From: Thermostichus lividus PCC 6715
Lineage (GTDB): Bacteria > Cyanobacteriota > Cyanobacteriia > Thermosynechococcales > Thermosynechococcaceae
Direction of reading: 5' to 3'
NCBI RefSeq assembly: GCF_002754935.1
Contig: NZ_CP018092.1
Coordinates: forward strand, 496,001 to 560,000
DNA length: 64,000 nt
Shown: positions 21,027 through 30,700 of the stretch, piece by piece
Position numbering within the stretch: position 1 is the stretch's first letter
Layout of the letters: every line of letters begins with the position of its first letter
Notes under the pieces: generated by a model
Told to the model about the DNA's origin: nothing
Seen by the model: only the letters and a program-made list of their open reading frames with translations
The model's database searches: none
Position numbers and translations under genes: made by a program

Positions 21027-21306
21027 CCTTACTAGGGGCTAAAGCCCCCTGAGTTGGCTGTATCCCCTCGCTAAAGCGGAGGGGTTTTAGCCCGCCCACA
21101 TCACTCCTATAATCGTGGCAGATAGTGGCAGGGGGTACCAGCGGGGCGATCGCGTTACCGTTTTACGCCTAGTTTTAGTGGTCTTCAAAACTGATTAGGC
21201 GGCAGCATAATAACGAACTAAACGATGGCGATCGCTCTCCGTTACTTGGGAGTTGTCCTCAGAAATCAGGGCGGCTGCGGGGCTAACTTGCGGAACCCAT
21301 TCCTTT

Positions 21307-21336
21307 TTGCGGACTACTTAAGTACCTAAGTATAAA
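21307..21336 (+). promoter_or_regulatory. Candidate promoter of the LCP gene with overlapping inverted repeat
   Basis: TTGCGG at 21307 and TATAAA at 21331 are 18 bases apart. ACTTA (21316-21320) and TAAGT (21327-21331) form an inverted repeat that overlaps the -10 element, a possible operator. It lies about 90 bases before the start codon. The rest of the 313-base gap between the IS and the gene holds only a short protein-like reading on the minus strand ending at 21195 (SDRHRLVRYYAAA) with no start codon. Confidence 0.4.
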
Positions 21337-21425
21337 TACTGGATTTGTGATCCATCCCGTACACTAGAAACATCAATTGAGTCCACCAGTCCTAGGGACT
21401 GTCGCAGGTTGTGGGAGTTAACGTT

Positions 21426-22783
21426 GTGGCACGAGGCGTTAAACAGGTCAAGCGAGTGAATCCGGCTCCGGCGGCTCGAGGGGCAAAGGCAGTGGCGCTG
21501 CACACTAAGGCGCGATCGCGGCGATCGCCATGGCGAGTGTTGGGTTGGATAGCGGCCTTTGGTACAGTGTCTTTAATTTCGGCCTTTGCGGGAATGAGTG
21601 TTGTCTTACTGTCGCCTTTTCAAGCAGAGCAGGGGGGCGATGCGAAGACCTCTTTTTTTGAGGTGATGGCTCGCAGCTTGCAAGGGAAGATGAGTCGGCC
21701 TATCAATTTATTGGTGCTAGGGGTTGACAAGGTTTTGGGGGCACCGGAAGGCTCGCCAGAAAGTTTCCGTGGCCGCACCGATACTATTTTGCTGGCGCGG
21801 TTTAACCCTGATGACAACACCATCACAGTGTTGAGTATTCCTCGGGACAGTCGCGTTGACATTCCGGGCTATGGGGTTGATAAAATCAATGCGGCCAATG
21901 TCTATGGTGATGTCCCCTAGTTGCCAAGGTGGTGAGTCAAACCCTGAACTACACTCCGGTTGATCGCTACATTCGCATTGGCCCGGGAGCGTTTCGTGCC
22001 CTTGTGGATTTGGTGGGGGGCGTAGAGGTCAATGTTCCCAAGCGGATGTATTACAGTGATCACACCCAAAAACTCTACATTGATCTCTACCCTGGATTAC
22101 AAACCCTCAACGGTGAGCAGGCTGAGGGCTTTGTACGGTTTCGCTACGATGACCTCGGTGACATTGGCCGGGCACAACGCCAGCAAATGTTGATCAAGGC
22201 GCTGCAAACGAAACTAGCGAATCCAGTCATGTTGACGCGGCTCCCCCAACTCCACGAGGTTCTCCAGAAACACGTAGATACCGATTTGACCTTTGGCGAA
22301 CTGATGGCGATCGCCCAATTTAGCCTGCGCACGGATCCTGAGAATCTGCGCATGATTCTGTTGCCCGGGCGCTTTAGTGGTGATGGGTACGATGCCAGCT
22401 ACTGGCTCCTTGACTACGACGGGATCGATCGCATCGTTGAGACTTACTTTGCAGCGCGATCGCGCTCAGTGTCAGCCAGCCCCACTTGGAGTGAAAGTGG
22501 TTCGGTACGCATCGGGTTACAAAATGCCTCGGGAAGTCCCGATGCGGCTCAAGATATGGCGGACTTTCTATACCATCATGGCTACAGCAATGTCATCATT
22601 AGCGATGACTGGCACCAAGAAGCCGCCGCAACCGAAGTCTTGGCGCAGCAAGGAGATTTGGGTGCAGCTCAAATGGTGCGCTCTGTATTGGGGGTTGGGC
22701 GGGTGTCGGCCAACTCAACTGGGGTGATTTCGTCGGATGTAACGGTGCGCATTGGCCGCGATTGGGTTGACATCCTGCATTGA
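21426..22783 (+). pseudogene. LytR-CpsA-Psr (LCP) family protein, one frameshift (probably intact in vivo)
   Basis: LCP proteins attach anionic or glycan polymers to peptidoglycan or outer layers, using a polyprenyl-phosphate substrate. TM helix at about residues 35-60, then the LCP core: RTDTILLARFNP, IPRDSRVDIPG, DKINAANVYG, and after the break GGVEVNVPKRM, FVRFRYDDLGDIGRAQRQQ. A LytR_C domain (VRIGLQNASG...) closes it. The frame is lost at the C run 21914-21917 (four C). A fifth C restores GDVP-LVAKVVSQTL without loss. GTG 21426 with GGGAG 8 bases upstream is the best start. Without correction the product stops at 21920. Confidence 0.85.
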
Positions 22784-22822
22784 GGCGCAAACGCTTCCAA
22801 GGGTAACCGAGCAGTCCTGACC

Positions 22823-22828
22823 TATAAT
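22823..22828 (+). promoter_or_regulatory. Candidate -10 element (TATAAT) of the cbiMNQO transcript
   Basis: A perfect TATAAT placed just upstream of the cobalamin riboswitch, so transcription would begin near 22835. No good -35 box at normal spacing is visible. Confidence 0.45.
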
Positions 22829-22834
22829 AGCGCT

Positions 22835-22953
<119 letters not shown>

Positions 22954-22983
22954 GATTGTTGCATATCTGCGAGGTACAGATGA

Positions 22984-23757
22984 ATGAAAGTCAGGCAATG
23001 GAAGCGGCTCCCTCTGCTGGGGGCGATCGCCCTGCTGGTGATGTATATGGTGATTGCCAGCCCGAGGGCGGCAGTGGCAATGCACATCAGTGAAGGGTTT
23101 TTACCCGTTGGCTGGGCGCTGGGCTGGTGGTTAGGGTTCTTGCCATTTTTGGGATGGGGACTCTGGTCACTGCGGCAACAGGTGAAGACACAGCCCGAGT
23201 CCACCCTACTACTCGCATTGGCGGGTGCCTATGCATTTGTTTTATCGTCGTTAAAACTTCCCTCGGTCACCGGTAGCTCGTCCCACCCGACGGGAATTGC
23301 CCTAGGAACGGTTCTTTTTCGGCCACCCATCATGACGGTGTTGGCCACCTTGGTCTTACTGTTTCAGGCGTTGCTCATTGCCCACGGTGGCTTGACCACC
23401 TTGGGTGCCAATGGCTTTTCCATGGCAGTGGTCGGGCCATGGGTGGCATGGGGCTGCTATAACGGCATCTTGCGTCTGACCGGAAAGCCGGCGATCGCCC
23501 TGTTTACTGCTGCGTTTGCGGCTAATGTCATTACCTATGCCCTCACCGCGTGGCAGTTAGCCCTAGCCTTTCCCGATAGTGTTGGCGGGGTGGCAGCCGC
23601 ATTTGGCAAATTTGCCGCCGTGTTTGCCATCACCCAAATTCCCCTTGCCATTAGTGAGGGGCTATTGACGGTTTTAGTCTGGAACTGGCTCACCACTTAC
23701 TGCGCAGCAGAATTACGCACCCTTAATCTGTTACAGGAGCGTGGTCACCATGGTTAA
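22984..23757 (+). CDS. cbiM: Cobalt ECF transporter S component CbiM
   Basis: Substrate-binding membrane subunit of the CbiMNQO cobalt importer. 257 residues. A signal-like N-terminal helix (residues 7-30) precedes AMHISEGFLP; after cleavage the Met-His-Ile start supplies the metal-binding His known for this family. SSHPTGIALG and HGGLTTLGANGFSMAVVGP are conserved CbiM blocks. Six or more helices. Preceded by a B12 riboswitch, and overlaps cbiN by eight bases. Confidence 0.96.
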   Translation: MKVRQWKRLPLLGAIALLVMYMVIASPRAAVAMHISEGFLPVGWALGWWLGFLPFLGWGLWSLRQQVKTQPESTLLLALAGAYAFVLSSLKLPSVTGSSSHPTGIALGTVLFRPPIMTVLATLVLLFQALLIAHGGLTTLGANGFSMAVVGPWVAWGCYNGILRLTGKPAIALFTAAFAANVITYALTAWQLALAFPDSVGGVAAAFGKFAAVFAITQIPLAISEGLLTVLVWNWLTTYCAAELRTLNLLQERGHHG

Positions 23758-24058
23758 CTCGAAAGCGAAGCAGGTTTGGCTGCTGCTTGGTGCCGTTGTG
23801 CTCCTTGGGGCAGCACCGCTGCTGTTTGTTAACGCCGAGTTTGAAGGTGCCGACGCCCAAGCGGAAGACCTCATTACCGACATTGCACCCGATTATACCC
23901 CTTGGGCTACGCCGGTGTTTGAACCCCAGAGTGCGGAGGTTGAGTCACTATTCTTTGCCCTGCAAGCCAGTCTGGGGGCGGGGGTGATTGGCTTTGTGGT
24001 GGGGCAATACACCGAGCGCCACCGCCAAAAACGTCTTCAAATTCGCCGGGAGAAGTAA
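23750..24058 (+). CDS. cbiN: Cobalt transport protein CbiN
   Basis: Small two-helix accessory subunit of the cobalt importer, 102 residues. Helices at about 8-27 and 70-88 flank a periplasmic loop with the typical EFEGADAQAED and WATPVFEPQSAEVESLFFALQ. ATG 23750 has AGGAG 10 bases upstream, inside the end of cbiM; a GTG at 23741 is less likely. A diverged second CbiN is at 60604. Confidence 0.95.
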   Translation: MVNSKAKQVWLLLGAVVLLGAAPLLFVNAEFEGADAQAEDLITDIAPDYTPWATPVFEPQSAEVESLFFALQASLGAGVIGFVVGQYTERHRQKRLQIRREK

Positions 24059-24072
24059 CGGTAGCGTGCTGC

Positions 24073-24863
24073 ATGCACCATCACCTTGACTCCTACGCCT
24101 ACCGGAATGGGCTACGGCACATACCGCCCGAGCAGAAGCTCCTTTTTGCGATCGCCCTGCTCCTGTTTACGTTTTTTGCCCATCCTCTCAGTCAAGGGCT
24201 GTTGTGGCTCTGGCTCAGTGTCTGGGTTGTTGGCTATGCTCGCATCCCGTGGCGGGTTTATGCTGCGGTGCTCGGGGCGATCGCCCTATTTTGGGTGTTG
24301 AGCCTGCCCAGCCTGTTAGTGCAGGTGGCACCCACAAGCTTAGTGACGACAACAACAGAGCCACTGCTGGGGCGCCTCAGTGTTGGTGGATGGTCGGTCT
24401 TTATTCCGCAGGCACAGGTCACTCAAGCCCTTGGGGTGGGGCTGCGCACCTTGGTGGCCAGTAGCTGTTTGGTCTTTATCCTTTTCACGACCCCCTTTCC
24501 AGAACTGCTAGGGGTACTTGAGCGGCGCTCAGTCCCCTCCTTTCTGCTGGATATTTTGATGCTCATGTATCGCTATATTTTTATTCTGCTGGACACAGCC
24601 GTCAGCCTCCAGCTCGCACAGCGGGCACGGGGGGGTATCAACGGCGATCGCGCTGGCTCTATAGCCTCAGCCTGTTGGCAGCACAACTGTTTCGGCAGTC
24701 CTTACAGCGCTACCAAGGCACAAACCTTGCACTCCTGAGTCGCGGGTTTACGGGACAGTTTCGGGTGTGGCGATCGCCGCCCTACGCATACTCCCAGCGG
24801 TATGCTGTGGAAGCAGGACTTGGCGGTGGCCTGCTGCTGCTAGTCAATCGTATCCTTGGTTGA
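24073..24863 (+). pseudogene. cbiQ: Cobalt transporter T component CbiQ, one frameshift (probably intact in vivo)
   Basis: Transmembrane coupling subunit linking CbiM to the CbiO ATPase. The first frame runs 24073 to 24738 with HIPPEQKLLFAIALLLFTFF and the coupling motif AQRARGG. The true continuation is in another frame: WLYSLSLLAAQLFRQSL, the second coupling motif LLSRGFTGQF, ending VNRILG at 24863. The break coincides with a seven-G run at 24629-24635; eight G would give RARGGYQRRSRWLYSL and a normal ~263-residue CbiQ. Both flanking subunits are intact, favouring a sequence error. Confidence 0.88.
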
Positions 24864-24867
24864 GACT

Positions 24868-25728
24868 ATGTCTGTACCGCTGCTGGAGTTTCGCCACGTT
24901 TGGTTTCGCTACCCCAACACCCTAACACCGGTGTTGCAAGACTGCTCGGTGGCGCTTGGTGCTGGTCGGAAAACCGCCCTACTGGGTCTGAATGGCTCTG
25001 GCAAATCCACCCTCTTTTACGTGGCGGCAGGACTCTACCGCTGCGATCGCGGTGAGGTGTACTGGCAAGGACAGCGACTCGTGCATCAACCCGCAGCATT
25101 GCGGCAATGGCGGCAGCGAGTGGGGCTAGGGTTTCAAGACCCAGAGCAACAATTGGTGGCCGCCACCGTGGCGGAGGATATTTCCTACGGTTTGTGCAAT
25201 TTAGACCTACCCACCCCTGAAATTGAAGCCCGCCTTGAGCAAACCCTGCGGGAATTTGAGCTACTGGAGTTAGCTGATTGTCCGCTGCACCACCTGAGCT
25301 TGGGACAAAAGCGCCGCGTCGCACTGGCGGGGGTGATGGCCTTAGCCCCCCCCCTGCTCCTCCTTGACGAACCAACGACCTATTTAGATCACACCCAAAC
25401 GGAGCACCTTAGGGCGGTGCTGGATCGCATCCATGCCGCTGGCACCACCATCGTGATTGCAACCCACGACCTTGACTTTGCCTACTGCTGGGCCGATTGG
25501 ATTATTATTCTTGCCGACGGCCACGTTGTTGTCAGCGATTGCTCCGATGTGGTCTTTGATCAATGGCAGACGCAGGCTAGCAGCCAATGCCTTGGCATCC
25601 CCACCCTCTTAAACCTCTGGTTGAGCCTCCCTCCCTCGTGGCGCCGCCAGCGCCAGCCCCCTCGCACCGTTGCTGAGTTTAGCCACGCCCTAGGGGATCT
25701 GTTTCGTGACCTCTTGGGTCACCGGTAG
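24868..25728 (+). CDS. cbiO: Cobalt transporter ATPase CbiO
   Basis: ABC ATPase of the ECF-type cobalt importer, 286 residues. Walker A LGLNGSGKSTLF, Q loop GLGFQDPEQQLV (the PEQQ is typical of ECF ATPases), signature HLSLGQKRRVAL, Walker B LLLLDEPTTYLD and switch His in IATHDLDFAY. ATG 24868 is 4 bases after the cbiQ stop. A TTG at 24856 would overlap cbiQ and is less likely. Last gene of the riboswitch operon. Confidence 0.95.
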   Translation: MSVPLLEFRHVWFRYPNTLTPVLQDCSVALGAGRKTALLGLNGSGKSTLFYVAAGLYRCDRGEVYWQGQRLVHQPAALRQWRQRVGLGFQDPEQQLVAATVAEDISYGLCNLDLPTPEIEARLEQTLREFELLELADCPLHHLSLGQKRRVALAGVMALAPPLLLLDEPTTYLDHTQTEHLRAVLDRIHAAGTTIVIATHDLDFAYCWADWIIILADGHVVVSDCSDVVFDQWQTQASSQCLGIPTLLNLWLSLPPSWRRQRQPPRTVAEFSHALGDLFRDLLGHR

Positions 25729-25788
25729 TGTCTGCCGCCAATTTTTGCAAACAGGGTAAGAAATGATAGGCTATACCATGGGCAATAT

Positions 25789-25794
25789 TATAAT
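25789..25794 (+). promoter_or_regulatory. Candidate -10 element for the response-regulator gene
   Basis: TATAAT 62 bases upstream of the ATG, in an AT-rich stretch. No convincing -35 box at 16-18 bases. Confidence 0.3.
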
Positions 25795-25855
25795 GTACGC
25801 TCCACCTCATCCATAATCACAGTATCGTTTCTTAGCGGTATCAGGCAGAACTTTT

Positions 25856-26218
25856 ATGGCCACAGTCATGGTTGTTGATGACAGTCCTACCCTCCGGGCA
25901 ATGATTGTCGAAATTATGAAGGAACAACGCTACGAGGTTATTGAAGCTGAGGACGGCCTAGAAGCTCAAGAAAAAATCAAAGCGCAATGCCCGGATCTCA
26001 TCATTCTCGACGTGGTCATGCCCCGCATGAATGGTTATGAACTGTGCCGTTGGGTGAAGGGGGAGCCAGCCTCGCAGAATGTGCCAGTGATTATGTGCAC
26101 GACGAAAAGCGAAGACTTTGATATTCACTGGGGAAAAAAGCAAGGGGTCGATGCCTACATTACCAAGCCCTTTGACCCCGCTCAACTCATTGCAACGGTC
26201 AAAAAGCTTCTTCCCTAG
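25856..26218 (+). CDS. Single-domain response regulator, PilH/PixH-like
   Basis: 120-residue CheY-type receiver with no output domain. The acidic pocket is VVDDSP, the phosphoacceptor Asp is in LIILDVVMPRMNGYELC near residue 54, and Lys in ITKPF near 104. MCTTKSEDFDIHWGKKQG before the KPF motif resembles the PilH/PixH regulators used in cyanobacterial type IV pilus motility and phototaxis. No kinase or pil genes are adjacent, so the role is by family resemblance. The 3' end overlaps the converging GTPase gene by 20 bases. Confidence 0.85.
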   Translation: MATVMVVDDSPTLRAMIVEIMKEQRYEVIEAEDGLEAQEKIKAQCPDLIILDVVMPRMNGYELCRWVKGEPASQNVPVIMCTTKSEDFDIHWGKKQGVDAYITKPFDPAQLIATVKKLLP

Positions 26219-27620
26219 CTGGCGGGCGCAGTTGGCTCTGAATTTCGCTTTTGAGACGGCTCAGGAGATGCCGTTGATCGAGTTGGCCTAAAATTTTCTG
26301 GACGACGGTTTTCGGCCCTGCCCCTCCCCAACCAGCGCCATTGGCAAAATAGGTTTTCGCCACTTGCCCCATCGTATAGGATGAGACCCCGGCAATACTG
26401 GCTTGAGTGATGGCCACCGCAAGGTAAGGCCCTAGGGCAAGCCCACCGCTGACGGGCGCCGCTAGCCCCAATGTCCCCTTAAGAGCACTGAGGCCAAGGT
26501 TGGCCGCAAAATCCCCCAAACTAATGCCGCCCATGGCCAACGCAATGGTTTGCAGCAGGTCTTTGGCACCCGCCTCTGTCATCTCAATGTCGTAGAGGCG
26601 TGAGAGCAGTTGAATGGTTGTTACGTCAATGACGGCACTGCTGACCATATCTAGCACCGTCACCGGATTGAGGGCGATCGCCAAGGACTTGGCCACTGCC
26701 CCTTTCCAAATGAGTTGGTTAGCCTCCTGCTCCCGCAGTGTGAGTTTATAGTGTGCTAACTCCTGACTGACTTGGTTGGCAAATAGCATCGAGTTTAGGG
26801 CAATCAGCGCCTTACCTTCGCGCGCCAACACCTCCAAAATTTTCACTTTCAGAGGCTCAATCTGGGGTGCGCCCACCGTCATGGTCACCTGCACCCGGCC
26901 TTGGGCATCCTGCTGCACGTGGGGCACTAGGGGCGCCGCCGCCACCATTACAATTTCCTCAGGTGAGAGGAGTGCTTTAACTCGCTCATCGCGAAGTTTG
27001 GCATAGATAGCTTGGCGATCAACCTCTGGATACTGATCCACCTTGTTAAACACCAACAGCATGGGCTTACTGGCGGCGCGCAATTGACTGAGGCTCTCGT
27101 ACTCCAGCCGCGTCAGGTCTCCGGCCACCACAAAGAGGATCAAATCCGCCTGTTGTGCCACCTGCCGAGCTAGCGCTTCCCGTTCGGCACCGTTGACCTC
27201 ATCCAGCCCGGGGGTGTCAATGAGGCGAATGGGCGATCGCCTGTGTCCTTCAGGGTCAGACACCTGCCACAGTGCTGCTGCCTGCTGTCGGGTCACGCCG
27301 TGGATGGGGCCTGTAGCAAAGACCGGCTCTCCCAGCAGGGCATTGAGAAGCGATGATTTACCGCGCCCCACCAAGCCAAAGACAGCAATGTGCACCACAC
27401 CGTAGTGGAGTTTGTCCAGCATATCTTCTAACTGGGCGATCGCTCCGGCAAGGGGTGAGGTTTCACCGGCAGTGGCGCTACAATCCGCCAGCAGTTGTTC
27501 TAAGGCCGTTTTTGCTGCCTCGTAGGTGAGGTCATGTTGATAGTTATTTAGGTCATCAAGCACCGCTTGCAGGTCGTGGAGGAGGTCAGGTGTGGCAGCG
27601 ACAGGGTGCGATCGCGTCAT
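26199..27620 (-). CDS. Era-like/HSR1-related GTPase with hydrophobic C-terminal (DUF697-like) region
   Basis: 473 residues. G domain near the N terminus: FGLVGRGKSSLLNALLG (G1), DTPGLDEVNG (G3) and NKVDQYPEVD (G4). The second half has several hydrophobic stretches (for example NPVTVLDMVSSAVIDV and GGLALGPYLAVAITQA) reminiscent of the DUF697 region found in similar cyanobacterial GTPases, so membrane attachment is possible. Function not established. It runs convergently with the response-regulator gene, with the two stop regions overlapping. Confidence 0.8.
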   Translation of the reverse strand: MTRSHPVAATPDLLHDLQAVLDDLNNYQHDLTYEAAKTALEQLLADCSATAGETSPLAGAIAQLEDMLDKLHYGVVHIAVFGLVGRGKSSLLNALLGEPVFATGPIHGVTRQQAAALWQVSDPEGHRRSPIRLIDTPGLDEVNGAEREALARQVAQQADLILFVVAGDLTRLEYESLSQLRAASKPMLLVFNKVDQYPEVDRQAIYAKLRDERVKALLSPEEIVMVAAAPLVPHVQQDAQGRVQVTMTVGAPQIEPLKVKILEVLAREGKALIALNSMLFANQVSQELAHYKLTLREQEANQLIWKGAVAKSLAIALNPVTVLDMVSSAVIDVTTIQLLSRLYDIEMTEAGAKDLLQTIALAMGGISLGDFAANLGLSALKGTLGLAAPVSGGLALGPYLAVAITQASIAGVSSYTMGQVAKTYFANGAGWGGAGPKTVVQKILGQLDQRHLLSRLKSEIQSQLRPPAREEAF

Positions 27621-27713
27621 GGCAGCAGGAGCACCGGTATTTTATGCCTTTTATTGTATCGGCATTGTATCTGCTAGGGGTCTTTGCTGCTGCCGCTTTG
27701 CCATCCGGGATGC

Positions 27714-30700
27714 CTAGGCAATAACGCTGATCTGAGATCCTTGATCGCCTTTGGTCACTTCAATGCGGGTTTGAAAGGCTTCCTTGAGGGCGGGCACGTG
27801 GGTAATGGCCAAAATACACTGAAACTCAGGGGCGATCGCGTTGAGGGCAGCAATGAGGCGTTCGCAGCCTTGGGCATCTTGGGTGCCGAAGCCCTCATCA
27901 ATAATTAAAAACTGGACATCACTACCGGAGCGTTGTGCTAACAGGCGTGCTAAGGCCAGTCGTAGGGCAAAGTTGATCCGAAACGCTTCACCGCCGGAAT
28001 AGCTTTCGTAGGGGCGGGTGCCTTGGCAGTCGGCGATCAGAATATCAAGGGTTTCAATGGGTTTACGGTCACCACTGCCCCGCTGACGACTGCGCTGAGT
28101 AATAAACTGGATATGCAGCTGGTGGTTGCTGAGCCGCCCCAAGATGGCATTGGTTTCCGCCTCAAGGTGGGGCAGCACCGTTTCAATGAGCATGGCTGGA
28201 ATGCCATTTTTCCCCATGCCCTGAGCCAGTTCACTGTACACACGGAAGTGGTGGCGCAGTTGCTCAAGGTGCTGCTGACCCTGCTGGTGTTCCTTGGCCA
28301 GCCGCGTCAGTTGTTCTAGCTCAGCTGTTAGTTTACCGTGAGCGGCCAAATCCGCTTCCAAGTGGTGCTGCTGCTGGGTAAGCTGCTGTTGGAGGTGCTC
28401 AAGGGTGGCGGCTTGGGCAGCCATGGCGGTGCAGGATTGCGCTAGCTGTTGCAGTTGGTGCTGAATACTGTCTCGTTGGGCTCTTTGCAGGGCAAGGGTT
28501 TGCTCTAGTTCCTGTTGTTTTTGGTCGAGTTCGGGCAGTCGCGATCGCCCCCGCTGTAGTTCCTGATAGGCCTCTAGCTGGGGTTGCAATGTCCTTAAGG
28601 CGGCTTGTAGCTCAGCATGCGCCTTGGGATCATAGGCGAGGGCGGCAAGTTGCTCATCGAGGGCGCGCAGGGCGATCGCCGCCTCTGAGTCGTGCAGAAG
28701 GGTTGCCAACTCTTGCTGTAGCTGTTGCTGCTGAGCTTCTAGGGGAGGGAGTTGCTGCTGAAGTTGACGATACTGCCGTTTGGCGTGACGCAGTTCCTGC
28801 TGTTTAGCGTCAGCCCAGCGCCATTGTTCCACCTGCGCGCGGGCGATCGCCACATTTTTCTCGTCGTAGTTCAGGCTGGCCAAGTGCGCCTCAATCTCCT
28901 CTAGTTCCCTTAGGCTCTCCTGCCCCCATGTCTTTGTTTGCAGGAGCGCATCGAGTTCCTCCAGTTCCGTGGCTAGGGCAGTGAGTTGCGAGCCAAGATC
29001 AGTGGTGGACTGTATCTGCTGTTGGAGGTACCCCCGCTGCTCAAATAACTGCGTGAGTTCTGAGACTTCATACCCCACCGCCAGATACTCGCGGCGCAAG
29101 ACTTGAATTTCCCGCTCGGAGACCGCTAGCTGCTCACGAATAACCCACACTTGATTGAGCAGGTCTTCTTTTTCGGCGGTATTGCGGCGTAGCACCTGCT
29201 GATAGTGCTCCTCGTCAAGGGGTTGCTGACAGAGCGGACAGACGGCTCCCGGTTGGCCAAGACGGTCGAGGGACTCATCAAGGTGACCAATTTGGCGCTC
29301 GTAGTCCCGTTGGCGTGCTTGCAATTGCTCCATAAACTGACGGCGTTCAAGCCCCTTTTGCCGCAGGTGCTCCTGATAGATGCGTTTCTTTTCAAGGGTC
29401 TCAATTTGCGCCGTAATCACCGACACCGCCTGCTCAAGCTCGGGTTGGCGATTTAATTGCGCCTGTAGGTGGTGCCATCGCTGCTGGAGTTCCTCACGGC
29501 GGCTCCTGAGATGCTCATAGTGCTGTTGCCGCTGGGTCTCAAGCTGATGCTTGGCGCGCAGAAGGGGGAAGACCTGTTGTTGCAGTTCCTCTAGTTCCTG
29601 TAGCTGGGCACGAGCCTGCTGGAGCTGCTCTAGGGCACTGAGGATGTCCGGCTCCTTGGCGATGAGGGTGGCTAGGTGCTGGCTCTGTTCTTGGATCAGG
29701 TGAATTTGGGTATCCACTTTGTGCAGCCTCTGCAGTAAGTCCTGACGCTGCGCCTCTAAAATTGCCTGCTGGCGATCGCGCTCGTGGCGCAGCCGTTGGT
29801 AGTCACTAAAGCGCTGTTGTAGAGCACTCTCTTGCGCTGTGAGATTCTGCCATTGGCACGCCGCTACCTCAAGTTCCGCTGCTCGCTCCAGTAAGTTGGC
29901 GATCGCCTGCCGTTGCTGGATTAAGGCATTGCACTGTTGTTCGAGGTGCTCAATGGTGGTGGCAAGGGTATGCTGCTGCTGCACAAGATTATGGTACTCC
30001 TGCTGCCGGAGTTGTTGGGCATGGTAGGCGGCCTGCTGCTCTTGCAGAACCCGCTGCTGCTGATGCAAGTGCTGCCGCTGCTGGGCAATGCGCGCTGTTA
30101 AGTGTTGGTGTTGCACCTGAAGGTGAGCCTGCGCCGCCAATTGAGTGGCCTCAGCGCTCAGGCGTTGTTCAAGCAGGGTGATTTGTGCTTTGTACTCCCG
30201 GGCGCGATCGCGGGCAGCCTCTGCTAATGGCTCGTATTGCTCTAAGCCCAACAGCGCAGCCAATAGTTGCTTGCGCTCACTGGGACGCTTCGCCATAAAT
30301 TCATCAGCACGGCCTTGACGCAGATAGGCAGAGTTAACAAAGGTTGGATAGTCAAGGCGCAGAATTTGAATAATTTTCTCTTGGGTGGCTCGCAGCGATC
30401 GCTGGGTCAGGGAACTGTAGCCTGCCGCTGTTTGTACCTGAAGCTCCAAGACAGTACCCTGTTGACGGCGGCGAACCCGCACAACGCGATAGCCTTGGCC
30501 TTGCACCGTAAACTCAAAATCAACGTAGGCTTCAACTTCACCGTAGTAGATGACATCATCCTCACGGCTGGCGCGACTTTGCCCCCACAGTGCCCAAGCG
30601 ATGGCCTCTAATAAAGAGGATTTGCCCGCCCCATTGGCACCACAAATACAGGCAAGGTGTAACCCCCGAAAGGGGAGCATTGCCTGACGATAACTTAAAA

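Larger units (their letters stand above)
19446..21112 (-). mobile_element. IS200/IS605-family element, 1667 bp, with tnpB and a truncated tnpA
   Basis: Bounds come from comparison with the second copy at 30834-31275. The shared left end (high coordinates) begins TTATAGGAGTGATG and the shared right end finishes GAGAGAAGTCAA. Just inside the left end lies a nested inverted repeat: GGGCTAAA/TTTAGCCC outside, CCCCT.CGC/GCG.AGGGG inside. There are no target duplications or terminal inverted repeats, as expected for this family. tnpB reads toward the right end, and a tnpA fragment reads toward the left end, so the genes are divergent. The element separates guaA from the LCP gene. Confidence 0.85.

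Noticed and set aside
21911-21930. Programmed frameshift in the LCP gene
   Set aside because: Only a C4 run, no slippery heptamer or downstream structure; identical kind of defect in recA, cbiQ and thiO favours sequence error.
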